From contig JALAGW010000204.1 of NCBI GenBank assembly GCA_022712235.1, positions 1-6,848 on the forward strand: a stretch of 6,848 bases of DNA, read 5' to 3'. The translations under genes and the position numbers were made by a program. This DNA is from Brevundimonas sp. (lineage in GTDB: Bacteria; Pseudomonadota; Alphaproteobacteria; Caulobacterales; Caulobacteraceae). Positions 5,517 through 6,848 of the stretch are shown one piece after another. Under the pieces are notes generated by a model that worked only from the letters and a program-made list of their open reading frames with translations, was not told the DNA's origin and ran no database searches. Within the stretch, counting starts at the first letter, position 1; every line of letters begins with the position of its first letter.

Positions 5517-5678
5517 CTATTCCTTCGGGACCAGCTTCGGGTCCTTGGTGAAGGCTTCGTCGACTTCTTCCTCGGTGATGCGCTTGGACGGGTCGCCGGG
5601 CTGGTTGAGGTTCTGTTCCTCGGTGCCGTCGCCCATCATGCCGGGATGGGGATCGGTCTTTTTCGGGTCTTCGGCCAT
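5517..5678 (-). CDS. Small acidic hypothetical protein (53 aa)
   Basis: I do not recognise this family. The 53 residues are rich in Asp, Glu, Lys and Pro and have no hydrophobic core, signal peptide or cysteine. The N-terminal half (MAEDPKKTDPHPGMMGDG) looks disordered. The segment KRITEEEVDEAF (32-43) could form one amphipathic helix, and the protein ends in KLVPKE. A strong AAGGAG Shine-Dalgarno sequence stands 6 nt before ATG 5678, which makes expression credible. A GTG at 5699 would add seven residues but overlaps that site. It lies downstream of the phasin-like gene on the same strand, 81 nt away, and its stop is next to the second repeat element. Confidence 0.65.
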   Translation of the reverse strand: MAEDPKKTDPHPGMMGDGTEEQNLNQPGDPSKRITEEEVDEAFTKDPKLVPKE

Positions 5679-5684
5679 GTCGGG

Positions 5685-5690
5685 CTCCTT
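5685..5690 (-). promoter_or_regulatory. Ribosome binding site of the 53-aa gene
   Basis: AAGGAG on the minus strand lies 6 nt before ATG 5678. It is one of the best Shine-Dalgarno matches in the window and the main evidence that this short frame is translated. Confidence 0.65.
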
Positions 5691-5759
5691 GCTGGACACG
5701 CGAAAGCAACACGGCCCGTGAGCCGGCGTTCCATCACGCGCGCTTGAGCCGGGCGGGCG

Positions 5760-6221
5760 TCAGGGCTTGAGGCGTCTGGCGTTGGCCACGGCGGCGGCGT
5801 GGATGGGCGACAGGGCCTGGGCCTGCAGCTTCAGCATGGTGTTTCCCAGGTCCCAGCTGTCGGACAGGGCGCGGGACCAGAGGCCTACGCCCCAGGCGGC
5901 CTGCAGCGCCGCCGCCCCGACCAGACTGTCCGCCTTTGCGAGCCGTGCCAGGTGGGCCGAGGCTTCCAGCCCCTCGCGGTCGGCGATGCGGCGGCCCTGA
6001 TCGGCCAGATCGAGGGCGCCGGACGCCACGGCTCCGGCCGAAGCGGTCAGGGCCTCGACCTTTTCCGTCCCCATGCGGCCCAGTTCGGCGTGATCGGCGC
6101 GCAGGGGGTCGGCCAGGGCCTCGCCCATAATGGCCAGACGCCGGGCGATGACCTGGGCCGAAGCCTCGGCGGTCTCCTGTCCGGCGCGGGCGGTGCGGGC
6201 GGCGCGAGCAATGGGGTTCAT
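5760..6221 (-). CDS. Phasin-like helical protein
   Basis: The 153-residue protein is predicted almost entirely helical, alanine-rich, with no signal peptide. Its layout resembles the phasin family, small amphipathic proteins that coat polyhydroxyalkanoate granules. Segments that suggest this are a helical N-terminal half with regularly spaced hydrophobic positions (about 15-75) and a C-terminal part with LQAAWGVGLWSRALSDSW (about 106-123) and LQAQALSPIHAAAV (about 132-145). These are similar in style to Phasin_2-type proteins, but there is no invariant motif, so this is a family-style inference. The frame is open upstream to 6644, but that part is the shadow of the creatininase-like gene. ATG 6221, 56 nt after that gene's stop, fits best, although its Shine-Dalgarno sequence is weak. 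A 7-bp stem (6233-6239 with 6263-6269) lies in the gap. Confidence 0.6.
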   Translation of the reverse strand: MNPIARAARTARAGQETAEASAQVIARRLAIMGEALADPLRADHAELGRMGTEKVEALTASAGAVASGALDLADQGRRIADREGLEASAHLARLAKADSLVGAAALQAAWGVGLWSRALSDSWDLGNTMLKLQAQALSPIHAAAVANARRLKP

Positions 6222-6277
6222 GCAGGGAGCCTGGGCCTGTTTCGCTCGCGGGGCAAGCGGATCAGGCCCCTTCTGCT

Positions 6278-6848
6278 TCAGGGCAGGACTTCGGCGGCGA
6301 AGGCCGAGACGTCCTGGATCAGGGCCGGGATGGAGGCGTCGATGATGGTCTGGCCCTTTTCGGGGCTGGCCTGGGCCGGGTCCGAGCCGATGCGGCCGTC
6401 GGGGAAGCGGGCGCGGTAGTCGAGTGCGTCGCGGATCGGACCCATGGGAGCGATCTTGGGGCTGTAGTCGGCCGTCTTGATATGGTCGGGATAGGCGGCC
6501 TGCGTCACCGCGATCTCGGACGGGGTGGCGTGGGCGCCGTGGCCGACGGGGAAGATGTCCTCGCACAGTTTGTGCACGCCGGGCAGGTCCCACCAGTTGC
6601 GCAGCTTCAGCACGAAGGGCGGGCGTTCCTCGACGAAGGACCATTCGGCGTAGATCTCGGCGAAGGTAGCCTCGATGGTGGCGACATTGCCGCCGTGGCC
6701 GTTGAGGAAATAGATGCGCTCGAAGCCGTGGCGGGCCAGGGACGAGACCCAGTCGGTGATCGCCGCCATGAAGGTCGAGGGGCGCAGGGAGATGGTGCCG
6801 GGGACGGCCAGGTGATGCTGGGCCATGCCGATGTTGAAGGTCGGGGCG
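6278..6848 (-). CDS. Creatininase-family amidohydrolase (partial, 5' end outside window)
   Basis: The visible 189 C-terminal residues show the creatininase fold. LAVPGTISLRPSTF fits the family's FPGTISL segment. RIYFLNGHGGN carries the metal-binding His of the NGHGGN motif. GHGAHATPSEIAVT corresponds to the HAGxxET segment that supplies a metal-bound Glu. The family is a group of Zn- or Mn-dependent cytosolic amidohydrolases acting on creatinine, formamidopyrimidines, mycofactocin precursor peptide and other amides. The substrate cannot be told from this fragment. NGHGGN, where true creatininase has NGHYEN as I recall it, argues against creatinine itself. The HAGxxET box is altered to HATPSEI, keeping His and Glu. 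The stop is TGA at 6280-6278, with the phasin-like gene next on the same strand. Confidence 0.9.
   Translation of the reverse strand, partial: APTFNIGMAQHHLAVPGTISLRPSTFMAAITDWVSSLARHGFERIYFLNGHGGNVATIEATFAEIYAEWSFVEERPPFVLKLRNWWDLPGVHKLCEDIFPVGHGAHATPSEIAVTQAAYPDHIKTADYSPKIAPMGPIRDALDYRARFPDGRIGSDPAQASPEKGQTIIDASIPALIQDVSAFAAEVLP

Noticed and set aside
6222..6644. N-terminal extension of the phasin-like frame to 6644
   Set aside because: The Arg/Pro-rich translation is the shadow of the creatininase-like gene on the same strand in another frame.

Overview
The window is GC-rich, with short intergenic gaps and Caulobacter-type promoter motifs. Its housekeeping proteins (MetK, HemC, HemD, TsaD, GpsA) look alphaproteobacterial. 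A member of the Caulobacterales such as Brevundimonas is the best guess, but this is inferred from sequence style and not from a database search. No phage, conjugative, CRISPR or defence genes are visible, and I did not find a convincing undescribed multi-gene system. The unusual content lies in regulatory DNA and in two REP-like inverted repeats.

Left block (1-2567), all on the minus strand. In transcription order it holds hemC and hemD, which are almost touching and encode consecutive steps of tetrapyrrole synthesis. A tRNA-Thr(CGT) gene follows, with its own candidate promoter inside the end of hemD. Last comes metK, cut by the window edge, which starts with TTG and has a palindromic candidate operator over its promoter.

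Centre (2618-5349), plus strand: tsaD (tRNA t6A modification), gpsA (glycerol-3-phosphate for phospholipids) and a small Rieske [2Fe-2S] protein. tsaD is divergent from hemC. The two candidate promoters face each other and their predicted transcript starts overlap by about 10 nt; tsaD appears to be leaderless. The Rieske gene is bracketed by two unrelated inverted-repeat elements. The first (4838-4960) has 31-bp perfect arms and ends 8 nt before the Rieske ATG. The second (5358-5503) has 28-bp perfect arms extended by A4/T4 flanks and sits between convergent gene ends.

Right block (5517-6848), minus strand: a creatininase-family amidohydrolase (5' end outside the window), a phasin-like helical protein, and a 53-residue acidic protein of unknown function.

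No gene-free stretch exceeds 300 bases. The longest gaps are 633-791 (metK control region and tRNA trailer), 4828-4968 (first repeat element) and 5350-5516 (second repeat element).
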